NCBI RefSeq assembly: GCF_040219335.1
Contig: NZ_JAVJSQ010000004.1
Span: 62,001 to 126,000 of the forward strand
Direction of reading: 5' to 3'
Source of the DNA: Gimesia sp.
GTDB lineage: Bacteria > Planctomycetota > Planctomycetia > Planctomycetales > Planctomycetaceae
DNA: 64,000 nucleotides
The number at the start of each line of letters is the position of its first letter. Position 1 is the stretch's first letter. Below are positions 8,778 to 17,746 of the stretch, piece after piece. Made by a program: the position numbers and the translations under genes. The notes below the pieces were generated by a model. That model saw only the letters and a list, made by a program, of their open reading frames with translations, was not told the DNA's origin and searched no databases.

Positions 8778-9899
8778 ATGCCTGTATTCCCGAATTCGAT
8801 GAACACAACCGACCCGTTAGCACGATTGAATCAGATTGAAGCGCAGCGGATCTGCATTATCAAACCCAGTGCCCTGGGTGACGTCGTGCAGACACTCCCC
8901 ATCCTGCCGGTCCTGAGGCAACGGTTTCCCAATGCCCGCATCTCCTGGGTCGTCCGAGACAGCTTTGCCAATCTTCTGGAAGGACATCCCTGCCTGGATG
9001 AAATCATTCCCTTCCAGCGACGCAGCTCAGCAGGACAGTGGTGGCAGTTTCTCAAGTCACTCAACAAACAGAAATTTGATCTGGTCATCGATCTGCAGGG
9101 CCTGCTCCGTACCGGCATCATGACTGCCGCCACCCGCGCTCCCTGGCGGGTCGGTATCGAAGCAGCCCGCGAAGGTTCACACCTCACCTGTAACCTGACC
9201 ATCCCCGATACGGGACGCTATGTCCCAGCCTGGCTCAAATACTGGCGCGTCGCTGATGCCTTTGGACAGGGAAAGCTGAAACGCACGACTGACATCTATC
9301 TCTCCGAAGATGACCAGAACTGGGCACAGAAAAAACTGTATTGCCCTGAGTATCCTCTGCCGACTCTCGCGATTCACGCGGGCGCGCAATGGATCACCAA
9401 ACGCTGGCCTCCGGAAAGCTTCGCTGCGGTCGGTGCCAAAGCCATCCGTCGCTTCCGCTGCCAGGTTGTCCTGGTGGGAACCTCTGCGGAAAGAGAACTG
9501 ACCGGCCATATCGAAAAACTGCTGCAAAAGTTCGTCCCGACCGGCAGGGTCATCAATCTGGCAGGGGAAACAACGCTCAAACAACTCGCCGCGGTGCTAC
9601 AGCAATCCGACTTTGTCCTCACCAATGATTCCGGTCCCATGCACCTGGCTGCCGGGCTCGGTACCCCTGTCACCGGCATCTTTACCTGCACCAGTGCACT
9701 TCGCTCCGGACCGCCGGGAGACAAGCACGAACTTGTCTCCACGAATGTCAGCTGTGGCGGCAGCTATAACAAACGCTGCCCCAAACGCGGACCACAGAAT
9801 CTGTGCTGCATGGAAGAGTTGGAAGTCAGCCGCGTCTGGCAAGCCCTGCATCGCCTGATCACACGCGAAGCAGTTGAAAGAACGCCGAAAGCAGCCTGA
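8778..9899 (+). CDS. Glycosyltransferase family 9 (ADP-heptosyltransferase-like)
   Basis: This 373-residue protein matches the LPS heptosyltransferase family. The N-terminal domain starts with ICIIKPSALGDVVQTLPILP, the typical [IK]xxSxLGDVxxxLP motif. The linker is LVIDLQGLLRTG, and the C-terminal nucleotide-sugar half has LAIHAGAQWITKRWP and VLTNDSGPMHLAAGLGTPV. These enzymes add heptose to the lipid A-Kdo core, which suggests a Gram-negative style outer membrane with LPS. A second in-frame ATG at 8799 would drop seven residues and is equally plausible. It stands alone and converges on the kinase gene with only 19 bases between the stops. The sugar used cannot be told from sequence. Confidence 0.88.
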   Translation: MPVFPNSMNTTDPLARLNQIEAQRICIIKPSALGDVVQTLPILPVLRQRFPNARISWVVRDSFANLLEGHPCLDEIIPFQRRSSAGQWWQFLKSLNKQKFDLVIDLQGLLRTGIMTAATRAPWRVGIEAAREGSHLTCNLTIPDTGRYVPAWLKYWRVADAFGQGKLKRTTDIYLSEDDQNWAQKKLYCPEYPLPTLAIHAGAQWITKRWPPESFAAVGAKAIRRFRCQVVLVGTSAERELTGHIEKLLQKFVPTGRVINLAGETTLKQLAAVLQQSDFVLTNDSGPMHLAAGLGTPVTGIFTCTSALRSGPPGDKHELVSTNVSCGGSYNKRCPKRGPQNLCCMEELEVSRVWQALHRLITREAVERTPKAA

Positions 9900-9918
9900 C
9901 GCTTCTCGCAAGCGGTCA

Positions 9919-11595
9919 TCAAGGGCGCCTCAGCTCGTAGTAGCGACTTAACACGCGGACCCGATAAATCTGATAAGCCGTGATCATTCCCAGAATCGCC
10001 AGCACCATAGCGTAGATGACGGGGTACTGCCATAACTCTACCAGTTCGGATCGGGCCAGTACCAGGACAGCAAACGAGAGCAGTGAAAGCACCGTGGTAA
10101 ACAGCACGAGCCTGACGTAAAAGAACAGTCCAGATGAGACAATGAGCATCGGATATCCAATCAGCAGGATCCCGATCGGCGCATCGGCGAGCATCAGCAG
10201 TCCCGTCAGCAGCGCAACATCCGCCGCAGACCAGCAGTAACGCACCCGTTTTTTGTTCGGAAAGTGATCCAGACCAAACTGAAAGAACACCACCAGTGCG
10301 CCCCACAGACCAAACAGCGACATGATCCGCAGGTGATAATTCAAATCAACGCCCTGCGTAGAATACACGGTCTGAATTATTCCGACTGCCAGCAGGATCG
10401 CGGAGAGCCGCGATACCAGTGCCGGCTTGCGACGGAACCAGCGCTGGAATTTCTGAATCATGCCGGCAGGTTGTGCCTGTAGAGGTTCTCCAGCAATGAA
10501 CCGTTCCAGATCCGCCGCCAGTTCGCGGGCCGACTGGTAGCGTAATGCGGGATCCTTCTCGAGACACTTCAGACAGACCAGTTCCAGACTACGGGGAATG
10601 TTTCTGTTATGCGAATGGGGGAGTGCAGGTTCACCTTCAATTACCGCCACCAGCGAATCGAGCGGACTGCTGTGTTTGAACGGAGATACGCCGGTCAAAA
10701 GTTCATACAGAATAATACCCAGACAGAAGATATCACTCCGCGTGGAAAACTGATCCAGTTGCCCCGCGGCCTGTTCGGGTGACATGTAGCCCGGAGTCCC
10801 CACGATCATGCCCGTCTGTGTGCGGGCATCGGTCCCTGAGCCACCCGGCAGTCCATCGTAGAGTTTCGCCAGACCAAAATCGGTGACATAAGCCTGGCCC
10901 GCTTCATCGATCAGAATGTTCGACGGTTTTAAATCGCGGTGAATGATCTCCTTGGAATGCAGATACTCGACCGCCTCGGCAACCTGCTGCATGAGTGAGG
11001 CGACCTCGTAATAATTATCCGGCGCCACCTGGGAAAGCGGGCGAAAATCGGGACTCGCCAGTGAACCTCCGCCAATAAAGTCCATGGTGAAATAATGCTG
11101 CCCCAGATGCTGGCCCACTTCGTGAATCGCGACAATATTCGCGTGCTGCAATCGACCAGCGGCCTGGGCTTCCAGATAGAACCTACGGACCTCGTCTTCG
11201 GATGCAAACTGATTACTGAGGATCGTTTTCAGTGCCACGACCCGATTCAGATCTTTCTGGCGTGCCTTATAGACGATGCCCATCCCGCCGCGTCCCAGCT
11301 CTTCCAGCAGTTCATAATTGCCGAACTCCCGCGCGAGCAGGGGGGGCGCCTGTCGGGATGCGTGGGGAGAAACTGGCAACGTCGCATCATCGGGCCCCAG
11401 CTCAACCGATTCGGGATCACTGTCTGACTGAGGCGCGAGACGCTCCAGGGAATCCAGACAGGCCATCAGTGGTTTTAACTCGGGATTGACTGCACGCAGA
11501 CTCTGACAGCTGGCATCATCCTGACGCTGCAGGAAGTCCAGGTACTGATTCAGTACTTCTACCTGCTCAGATTGCTCATTCGACTCGTCGGTCAC
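9919..11595 (-). CDS. Membrane Ser/Thr protein kinase, partner of the adjacent ECF sigma factor
   Basis: This 558-residue protein has an N-terminal region of about 90 residues, then a complete Hanks-type kinase domain: P-loop GRGGMG (101-106), ATP lysine K123 (VVALKTI), HRDLKPSN with D221, DFG at 239-241 and GTPGYMSPEQ in the activation loop. The C-terminal 160 residues contain about five membrane segments and no known sensor domain. The start codon is GTG. It begins 61 bases after the ECF sigma gene stop on the same strand. This pairing is typical of planctomycete ECF groups, in which a kinase is thought to control sigma activity. All catalytic residues are present, so it is expected to be active. 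Confidence 0.93.
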   Translation of the reverse strand: MTDESNEQSEQVEVLNQYLDFLQRQDDASCQSLRAVNPELKPLMACLDSLERLAPQSDSDPESVELGPDDATLPVSPHASRQAPPLLAREFGNYELLEELGRGGMGIVYKARQKDLNRVVALKTILSNQFASEDEVRRFYLEAQAAGRLQHANIVAIHEVGQHLGQHYFTMDFIGGGSLASPDFRPLSQVAPDNYYEVASLMQQVAEAVEYLHSKEIIHRDLKPSNILIDEAGQAYVTDFGLAKLYDGLPGGSGTDARTQTGMIVGTPGYMSPEQAAGQLDQFSTRSDIFCLGIILYELLTGVSPFKHSSPLDSLVAVIEGEPALPHSHNRNIPRSLELVCLKCLEKDPALRYQSARELAADLERFIAGEPLQAQPAGMIQKFQRWFRRKPALVSRLSAILLAVGIIQTVYSTQGVDLNYHLRIMSLFGLWGALVVFFQFGLDHFPNKKRVRYCWSAADVALLTGLLMLADAPIGILLIGYPMLIVSSGLFFYVRLVLFTTVLSLLSFAVLVLARSELVELWQYPVIYAMVLAILGMITAYQIYRVRVLSRYYELRRP

Positions 11596-11656
11596 GGGCT
11601 GCAGTCTTTCTTAAATCTTCAATTTTCAGTCGGATTATCCGGTCGCAAGGGCCGCT

Positions 11657-12268
11657 TCAAACCTGTTCCAGCAGTTCCTGCAGTTGATTCAGTGCCCTCA
11701 ACCAGAGCATCTGTACGGCACCGGGGCTCCTCTGCATCCGCTCGGCAACCTCTTTGAACGACAGTCGCTGCAGATTGCGAAGCATGATCACTTCCTGGTA
11801 GTCAGGGGGGAGCCGACTGACCGCGTCAGCAACCTGAATCTCCTGCTCCCGGTTCAACAGAATCCGGCTCGGCGTCTCCGCCTGGTCTGGCAACTCCCAC
11901 TTCATCTGACCAGAGGCTTCTGGTTGCTGACCAGCGCGATCAATGGAAAACTCACGTTTCACATCACGCTTGGCGGCCCCCTGGTAACGCCGGGCGAAGT
12001 CCAGCGTGTTATGATTTAAAATACCCCGCAGCCAGCCCAGCCATTCCGCCTCGGTCTCTCCCTCGAAACGGGAAAGCCCCTGGTGTGCTTCGAGCAGCGT
12101 CTGCTGCACCAGGTCAGAGGCATCGAACTTGGTACGCATCCAGCCTTCAATCTGAGCGCGGGCAACCAGCGAGATATAAGCGCGGCATTTTTCCAGCAGT
12201 TCATTTTCGGCACTGCGATCGCCGGCACGCGTACGCTGAATCAGCTCTTCAAATTGTGACTGAGGCAT
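11657..12268 (-). CDS. ECF-family RNA polymerase sigma factor (kinase-linked group)
   Basis: This 203-residue protein contains sigma region 2 (FDASDLVQQTLLEAHQGLSRF, then EAEWLGWLRGILNHNTLDFARRYQG) and region 4 (RLPPDYQEVIMLRNLQRLSFKEVAERMQRSPGA split over about residues 155-185, ending LWLRALNQLQELL). Region 2 and the ILNHNTLDFARRY segment resemble the planctomycete ECF groups encoded beside Ser/Thr kinases. No anti-sigma factor gene is adjacent; the downstream kinase is the probable regulator. It directs RNA polymerase to an unknown regulon. A rhomboid protease gene lies 79 bases upstream on the same strand and may be co-transcribed. Confidence 0.93.
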   Translation of the reverse strand: MPQSQFEELIQRTRAGDRSAENELLEKCRAYISLVARAQIEGWMRTKFDASDLVQQTLLEAHQGLSRFEGETEAEWLGWLRGILNHNTLDFARRYQGAAKRDVKREFSIDRAGQQPEASGQMKWELPDQAETPSRILLNREQEIQVADAVSRLPPDYQEVIMLRNLQRLSFKEVAERMQRSPGAVQMLWLRALNQLQELLEQV

Positions 12269-12347
12269 GACGGACCACCGGAATCAGAATGCATTCTCAC
12301 AGCTGTGAACTCCCGATCCATCAGGGTAATCTGTCGCAGTCAGTGAT

Positions 12348-13214
12348 TCAACGCTTTTTGTACTTGCTGCTGGCCTCTTTGAGCAGTTCCCGCTCCTGAT
12401 CCGTCAGACTGGCTTCACCTTCGCGGCTGATTTTTTCCAGAATGGCGTCCACCCGCTCATCCAGGCTTGCTTTGCTCAAACGGGTATCGGGCTCGGAATA
12501 GACTTTGAGTTTACTTTTCCGAACCGACCGGTTGGACTGGAAGCGATCCCACTTTCGCAGCAGGCCACTCGACAGATTCCAGCCGTAATATTTGTAGGCC
12601 ACTCCAAAGGCAGCGCCTCCCAGGTGAGCAAAGTGAGCAACGCCATCGCTGCGGGGATTCACAAAGCCAAACAGATCGACGACCGCATACAGCACCGCCA
12701 GCCAGCGAAGCTCGATCGGCAGGATGAAAAACAGCAGCACGGTCATCTTGGGGTAGTACATGGCCGTCAGAAAGACCACCGCCATCACGCCCCCCGAAGC
12801 ACCAATCACAGGATTGGGACTGATGGCGACATGACACAATCCGCTGATCACGATGCTGACCAGGTAGAAGACCAGAAACTCACGCGAGCCGACCACCGGT
12901 TCCACCATGCGTCCAAACATCCAGAGGATGAACATGTTGAAGAAGATATGGCCCAGGGTCTGCGTGGAATGGCAGAAGCCGTAAGTCAACAGCCGCCAGA
13001 TCTGGAAACCTGGGAACAGGCTGCCTCGGTCCAGTGCCAGGAAGTTGATCACGGGAGAAGAACCCCGACCTTCCGAAGTCGCCACTTCCAGCAGGAAGAC
13101 AACCACATTCGCAATAATCAGATACTTGATCGCCCAGCCACCGGATGACATGTTGAAAGAGCGGTAATTTCCCTCACTCTCGTGTCGCAGGTAATCCCGA
13201 CTCTCGATCCCCAT
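12348..13214 (-). CDS. Rhomboid-family intramembrane serine protease
   Basis: This 288-residue protein has six or so membrane helices and the rhomboid catalytic dyad: Ser140 in IGASGGVMAV and His197 in AHFAHLGGAAFG. The upstream loop FCHSTQTLGHIFFNMFILWMFG (split motif with His and Asn) is also typical. Rhomboids cleave membrane proteins within their transmembrane segment. The C-terminal 75 residues form a charged cytoplasmic tail with a short helix ending in KEASSKYKKR. It precedes the ECF sigma/kinase pair on the same strand. A link to regulated proteolysis of a sigma regulator is attractive but is only an inference from gene order. Confidence 0.92.
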   Translation of the reverse strand: MGIESRDYLRHESEGNYRSFNMSSGGWAIKYLIIANVVVFLLEVATSEGRGSSPVINFLALDRGSLFPGFQIWRLLTYGFCHSTQTLGHIFFNMFILWMFGRMVEPVVGSREFLVFYLVSIVISGLCHVAISPNPVIGASGGVMAVVFLTAMYYPKMTVLLFFILPIELRWLAVLYAVVDLFGFVNPRSDGVAHFAHLGGAAFGVAYKYYGWNLSSGLLRKWDRFQSNRSVRKSKLKVYSEPDTRLSKASLDERVDAILEKISREGEASLTDQERELLKEASSKYKKR

Positions 13215-13306
13215 CGCCTAACGTATCCTTAGTCTGTCAGTTCCTGGCCAGAGACATTGTGTGCAACGCTCTGTCATCCGTGTCCGTGTCGTCCGTGTCT
13301 TTTAAG

Positions 13307-14236
13307 CTATTGAGAAGAGACTTCAGAAAGCTTATCGCCGGTTGGCTGTTTCTGTTCGCCGTACCCTTCGTTGTGCTGGGGCAACTGTCGGGCCAGCTTG
13401 CTGACGTCTTCAATCAGTTTCTGCTGTTCCTGGTAGACTTTCAGCAAATCACGCCGTAACTGATCGGTTTCCTGAAATTCCTCGTTCCGCTCCTGCTCTT
13501 CTTCTTCCAGACCAGCAACCAGCCCTTTCCGTAATTCAACGGGCAGGTTCTCTCCCTGGGGAGCATTGTCGGAACCGATCAACTCACTGACGCGTGCATC
13601 CAGACGCTTCTGGGCAGAAGCCAGCAGGCGGTTGAGGTCTTCGATTCGATCCTGTTTTCTTTCGAGCTGCTGTTTGCGTTCAACCAGTTGATCCCGCAGA
13701 GTTCGCAGGGTGGTGATGTAGTTGGGGGGCACCAGTGCTCGCAGCCGCCAGGTACCGTTTTGCCATTTGGCCGCTTCACCACCTTCGGGTGGTGTCACTT
13801 TCTGCAGGAGTGCACGATTCGCTTCCAGGGCGCTCACACGAAACGCACCCACATAAGCCACTCCCCCCGGTTGACCGGGAGCTGCCTGAAACGCGAAGAC
13901 GACCGGCTTAGCCTCTTCGGCATTCTGAGTCGAGCCGAGTCCGTTATTACTGCCGATCGCAACCTGAATCTCACCGGTCTGCTGATTGGATACGGTCACT
14001 GCAGCATCCCAGTAACGATCCCAGCCCAGCATGACCCGGGTCAGTCGGTTGCGGAGATCTGCGCTCTCTTCGGATTTCGCTTTGATTTCTGCTTCGTTTT
14101 TGGCAATCTGAGTGCTGTTCTTCTCCACGGCCTGCAACCAGCTGCTGCGGACGGCAAGAACCTTGGCCGTCAGTGGTACTGCGACAATCGCTGCCAACAC
14201 GACAAGCCAGGCGAAGACTACTCCGGATTTATGCAT
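13307..14236 (-). CDS. Membrane-anchored coiled-coil protein of unknown function
   Basis: I do not recognise a named family. This 309-residue protein has one N-terminal membrane segment (about residues 7-28). A predicted coiled coil follows (30-65), then a middle beta-rich region containing GGVAYVGAFRVSALE, and further long heptad-like helices from about 180 to 285 rich in Gln/Glu/Lys/Arg (for example LVERKQQLERKQDRIEDLNR). Two-thirds of the protein is therefore probably extracytoplasmic and elongated. It is likely a planctomycete-specific conserved protein. It lies upstream of the rhomboid gene on the same strand with 92 bases between. It could be a scaffold or envelope spacer, but the sequence does not decide. 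Confidence 0.75.
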   Translation of the reverse strand: MHKSGVVFAWLVVLAAIVAVPLTAKVLAVRSSWLQAVEKNSTQIAKNEAEIKAKSEESADLRNRLTRVMLGWDRYWDAAVTVSNQQTGEIQVAIGSNNGLGSTQNAEEAKPVVFAFQAAPGQPGGVAYVGAFRVSALEANRALLQKVTPPEGGEAAKWQNGTWRLRALVPPNYITTLRTLRDQLVERKQQLERKQDRIEDLNRLLASAQKRLDARVSELIGSDNAPQGENLPVELRKGLVAGLEEEEQERNEEFQETDQLRRDLLKVYQEQQKLIEDVSKLARQLPQHNEGYGEQKQPTGDKLSEVSSQ

Positions 14237-14896
14237 CGTTTTAAACCTTGATCGAATTCTACGAAACCGGCGGTTTCGTGTGGTGCGTTCGAATTCCTGT
14301 AATGAATGTCTGTCTTCTATCTTGGGTTTCAGACGAAAACTGATGAGCCCTTGTCTGTTACATCGTCTATCCGGACCATCGGAACCGAAGATAAATCGTT
14401 CGGTATCAATTATTCACGCGTATCCCGGACAGATCAATTGTGGGGATCAGGAAAGCTGCGAAAAACCGGACGGGACTTTTATTTAATGATAAGTCCCATA
14501 ACAAATCAGGGTCAAGCAGAAACCGTAATTATACACTTTTCACTGGGTGATAACCGCTAAAACCCCTATAAGTGAACTCCCGGAAAGAGCAGCGTGGACG
14601 CCACCTCGCATTCTCCGGTTCAGATGGAACGGCGTTTCCAGAGCCGCTTCTGATTGATTTCCCGAACTTTCTTGCTGCAGATTCCGTGCATTTTCCCGCT
14701 CAATGGCTTATAAAACATCCTATTCTATCATCAGAGGTGTATTGAAGTCCTGAATTGTACTGACCTTGCAGCGGTCTCTTTGTAATAACCACCGCTGTCT
14801 CTGGGAATGGGGACAGATCAGTCGTTCAGCAGGTTTTCAGTCGCTGCGAACCTTTTCAGACTTGAACCGTCTTTTTATTTATCAGGGAAGCCGACC
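14237..14896. other. 660-base divergent intergenic region
   Basis: It separates the leftward coiled-coil gene from the rightward cysteine-cluster gene. Short open frames occur, the longest in the gap about 84 codons at 14306-14560. None has a convincing ribosome site, domain or codon pattern. I see no tRNA, no strong hairpin with a T tract and no repeat. It presumably holds promoters for both flanking genes. Confidence 0.6.
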
Positions 14897-15340
14897 ATGT
14901 CCACTGTCACAGTAAAACGATCCGATCTGAAAAGCGGGGAAGTATTATGCAGTTACTGCACGGCACGTTGCTGTCGCTATTTTGCACTACCCATCGAAAC
15001 GCCGACCACCTGGGAAGACTACGATCACATGCGGTGGTACATCATGCACGGGCACAGTGCCATTTTCGTCGATGAGGATGTCTGGTTCCTGATGGTCTAC
15101 GGAGACTGCAAATACATTCTCCCGGATTACCGTTGCGGGAACTATGAAGACCGTCCCCAGATCTGTCGGACTTACACCACCGACGACTGCGAATACGACA
15201 ACGACGGCACCTACGACCGCCTGTTTGAGACTCCGGAACAGATCTGGGAATACGCCCACGCCGTTCTGCCTCCGAAGAAAAAGAAACGCAAAGGGAAGTC
15301 CAAAATTAAAACTGAGAACCTTCCCGTCGTGCATGTGTAG
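14897..15340 (+). CDS. YkgJ-type cysteine-cluster protein (putative metal-binding)
   Basis: This 147-residue protein has the UPF0153/YkgJ pattern of spaced cysteines: CSYCTARCC near residue 20, then GDCKYIL, YRCGNYEDRPQICRTYTTDDC. These cysteines are expected to bind an iron-sulfur cluster or zinc; the biological role of the family is poorly known. The C-terminus is a highly basic tail (PPKKKKRKGKSKIK). The open frame extends 30 codons upstream, but ATG 14897 follows AGGGAAG at good spacing and the conserved part starts there. It lies 83 bases before hisS on the same strand and may share its transcript. Confidence 0.85.
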   Translation: MSTVTVKRSDLKSGEVLCSYCTARCCRYFALPIETPTTWEDYDHMRWYIMHGHSAIFVDEDVWFLMVYGDCKYILPDYRCGNYEDRPQICRTYTTDDCEYDNDGTYDRLFETPEQIWEYAHAVLPPKKKKRKGKSKIKTENLPVVHV

Positions 15341-15423
15341 CACACAATCCGTCTCAAAACGAAACCAATACTGAAACTCTCCAGTCAACAGCGATCCGCC
15401 AGGATCACAGCCGGTACGATACT

Positions 15424-16746
15424 GTGAATAAAACATTAATTACCCCACGTACGCTCAAAGGGTTCCGCGACTATCTTCCCTCAGCCATGATTCCCCGCGA
15501 ACAGCTGATCGAAACAGCCAAGTCCGTCTATCGCAGCTACGGATTCAGCCCGATTGACACGCCAGCTCTGGAATACACCGAAATCCTGACCGGCAAAGGG
15601 GGAGAAGAATCGGACAAGCAGATGTTCCGTTTCGAGCAGGGGGGCCGCGATGTTGCCATGCGGTTCGACCTGACAGTTCCTTTCGCCCGTTTCTCCGCGC
15701 AGAACATCAACGAGCTCGGCACCCCGTTCAAACGCTACCACGTCGGCACCGTCTGGCGGGGAGAGAATCCGCAGAAGGGACGTTACCGCGAATTCGTCCA
15801 GTGCGATTTCGATACCATCGGTACCAAATCCAATGCCGCAGACATCGAAACGCTGTTTATCATTCACGATCTGATGCTGAAGATCGGCTTCACCGATTTC
15901 AAAATCTGCATCAATAACCGCATGATTCTCAATGGGCTGCTCCAGTTGCACAACCTGGAATCGCAGTCGGCAGCCGTCTTGCGGGCCCTCGATAAACTGG
16001 CCAAAACCAGCCCGGAAGCCGTCATTCAGGAAATGCAGGAGCAGGGGGGGCTGACTCAACAGCAGGCCGAACAGATCCTGGCTCTGATGACCGCTCAGGG
16101 AACGACGGCAGAAATTCTGGACTCACTGGAAGCACAGCTCAAAGGCAACGAACGTGGTACGCAGGGGGTACTCAATCTCCGCGAACTGTTTACCGCAGTA
16201 GAGCGGGCGGGGATTCCTGCCGAACGGGTGGTACTGGATACGTCCATTGCCCGTGGCCTCGATTACTACACCGGCACGATTTACGAAACGTTCCTTGATC
16301 AGATGCCCGGGATCGGCAGTGTCTGTTCGGGGGGACGCTACGATAACCTCGCTGAGCTGTTTACCACTCAGGAACTGCCCGGCGTCGGTGCCAGCCTCGG
16401 ACTGGACCGTCTGCTCGCCGCGATGCAGGAACTGAACCTGCTAAGCGAGGTTTCTACCCCCGCACCGATTCTGGTGACACAAATGGACGCCGTTTTCACC
16501 CCTGAATACCTGCGTCTGGGACGTGATCTGCGTCAGGCGGGCTTGAACGTGGAAGTCTATCCGGATACCAAGGCGATCAAGAAACAGTTCAAATATGCCA
16601 ACCGTCACGGCTTCAAAATCGTAATCGTGGCCGGCTCCGACGAATTCGAAAACCAGCTCTGGCAGGTCAAGGACATGCAGGCCGGAACGCAAACCGCCGT
16701 CAAGGAAGAAGAACTGCTGGACGTGATTCAGAAGATCCTCGCCTGA
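15424..16746 (+). CDS. hisS: Histidine--tRNA ligase
   Basis: This 440-residue class II aminoacyl-tRNA synthetase charges tRNA-His. The start has TPRTLKGFRDYLP. Motif 2 region is FKRYHVGTVWRGENPQKGRYREFVQCD. The histidine-specific motifs are GLDYYTGTIYE and GSVCSGGRYDNLAELF. Motif 3 is GVGASLGLDRLL, and an anticodon-binding domain follows (about 350-440, with VEVYPDTKAIKKQFKYANRHG). The start is GTG at 15424, and no nearer ATG gives the conserved N-terminus. Length and motif order are normal for the family. Confidence 0.96.
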   Translation: MNKTLITPRTLKGFRDYLPSAMIPREQLIETAKSVYRSYGFSPIDTPALEYTEILTGKGGEESDKQMFRFEQGGRDVAMRFDLTVPFARFSAQNINELGTPFKRYHVGTVWRGENPQKGRYREFVQCDFDTIGTKSNAADIETLFIIHDLMLKIGFTDFKICINNRMILNGLLQLHNLESQSAAVLRALDKLAKTSPEAVIQEMQEQGGLTQQQAEQILALMTAQGTTAEILDSLEAQLKGNERGTQGVLNLRELFTAVERAGIPAERVVLDTSIARGLDYYTGTIYETFLDQMPGIGSVCSGGRYDNLAELFTTQELPGVGASLGLDRLLAAMQELNLLSEVSTPAPILVTQMDAVFTPEYLRLGRDLRQAGLNVEVYPDTKAIKKQFKYANRHGFKIVIVAGSDEFENQLWQVKDMQAGTQTAVKEEELLDVIQKILA

Positions 16747-16849
16747 ACCCACTCATTCTGAAAACAGACTGATCTATAGATATTTACAGTACCACCAGTC
16801 ATTGGTACCATTTGATCAGTAATCAGATCGTTTTCAGATGAGGATCAGC

Positions 16850-17437
16850 ATGGTCATTCGCAGAAATCACTACGAATCCGCCTTTGAGGATTACCTCCGC
16901 TCCCAGAAAATTCCGTACGTCGCCGTGGATGAAAAACGCCGGGCACTGGCCCAGGAGGCGTCAATCAAATCACTGGACTTTATCGTCTATTCATCGCAGG
17001 GGCCAAACCTGCTGATTGATGTCAAGGGACGCACCGAGATCTTTGACGCCCCCACGCGTAGTCGTCGCTGGGAAAGTTGGGCCACCCGAGAGGATATCAG
17101 GGGGCTCTTCCAGTGGCAGGAACTGTTCGGAGAAGGCTTTATCTCCAGTCTGGTCTTTGCATACCAACTGCCCCCCGACTCCATTTCCAACAACCTGGAG
17201 AAGGTATATGAATTTAAAGAGAATCTGTACGCATTCTACCTGGTTCCGGTCGACGCCTATCAGGACAAAATGAAACCTCGTTCCGACAGTTGGCAGACCG
17301 TTTATCTGCATCAGCAGGATTTCCAGCAGCTCCGACAACCTGTAGAAACGCTCATCCAGGGCTCAGAACCCGCAGAATTAACCGGGGAAAATAGAGAGGA
17401 ATGCGGTTTTCCAGATGCAGATTCGACTTCAGGCTGA
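16850..17437 (+). CDS. Unknown protein with possible PD-(D/E)XK nuclease-type core
   Basis: I do not recognise a named family. The 195-residue protein starts with NHYESAFEDYLR (Glu9 in a conserved-looking helix). It then has SLDFIVYSSQGPNLLIDVKG at about 41-60, which has the spacing of a PD-(D/E)XK catalytic core: Asp43, then Asp57-Val-Lys59 on the next strand. A following segment is rich in Trp and aromatic residues (WESWATREDIRGLFQWQELF). The first ATG (16838) lies four codons upstream. I prefer 16850 because GAGGATCAGC precedes it. It follows hisS by about 100 bases on the same strand. A DNA repair or Holliday-type nuclease role would fit the fold but is inference. Confidence 0.65.
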   Translation: MVIRRNHYESAFEDYLRSQKIPYVAVDEKRRALAQEASIKSLDFIVYSSQGPNLLIDVKGRTEIFDAPTRSRRWESWATREDIRGLFQWQELFGEGFISSLVFAYQLPPDSISNNLEKVYEFKENLYAFYLVPVDAYQDKMKPRSDSWQTVYLHQQDFQQLRQPVETLIQGSEPAELTGENREECGFPDADSTSG

Positions 17438-17487
17438 TACAATCAGGCGACTGACAGACACTTTTACCAGACTCTCAGAATGACGTT

Positions 17488-17706
17488 ATGAACATACGCA
17501 CGCGATTCACATCCCGCATCTTTTCCGCTCTGACCGCCTTTGCCGGCACGACGCTGATTTCAGTGACGACCGTCCTGGCTCAAGAGGATGAACGCAAGGG
17601 GGGAGCGATCGTCCAGTCCCAGACCTCGATCGTGGAATACCTGATCGTAGCGGCCCTGATTGGCGCCGCTCTGTTCGCCGTCTGTCGCACCAGCCATCGC
17701 GTCTGA
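17488..17706 (+). CDS. Small membrane protein with cleavable signal
   Basis: The 72-residue protein has a signal-peptide-like N-terminus (basic start, hydrophobic core, cleavage near VLAQE at about residue 32). A short hydrophilic linker and one membrane helix (SIVEYLIVAALIGAALFAVC) follow, and it ends in RTSHRV. No family recognised. The combination of a signal and one helix predicts a small protein anchored in the cytoplasmic membrane. It is followed after 40 bases by the ketoacyl synthase gene on the same strand, so the two may be co-expressed. Real coding status is likely but not certain at this length. Confidence 0.65.
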   Translation: MNIRTRFTSRIFSALTAFAGTTLISVTTVLAQEDERKGGAIVQSQTSIVEYLIVAALIGAALFAVCRTSHRV

Positions 17707-17746
17707 TCACTCTTCGATTTCATTCACACTCAGCCCTCACGTTTTC

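Noticed and set aside
13276-13301. Short repeat of TCCGTGTC
   Set aside because: Only about three imperfect copies; too short to mean anything on its own.
14270-14310. GTTCGAATTC resembling a tRNA T-loop
   Set aside because: No matching acceptor or anticodon arm around it; not a tRNA.
14306-14560. Open frame of 84 codons in the divergent gap
   Set aside because: No ribosome site, no family, unremarkable composition and another frame overlapping it. Chance frame.
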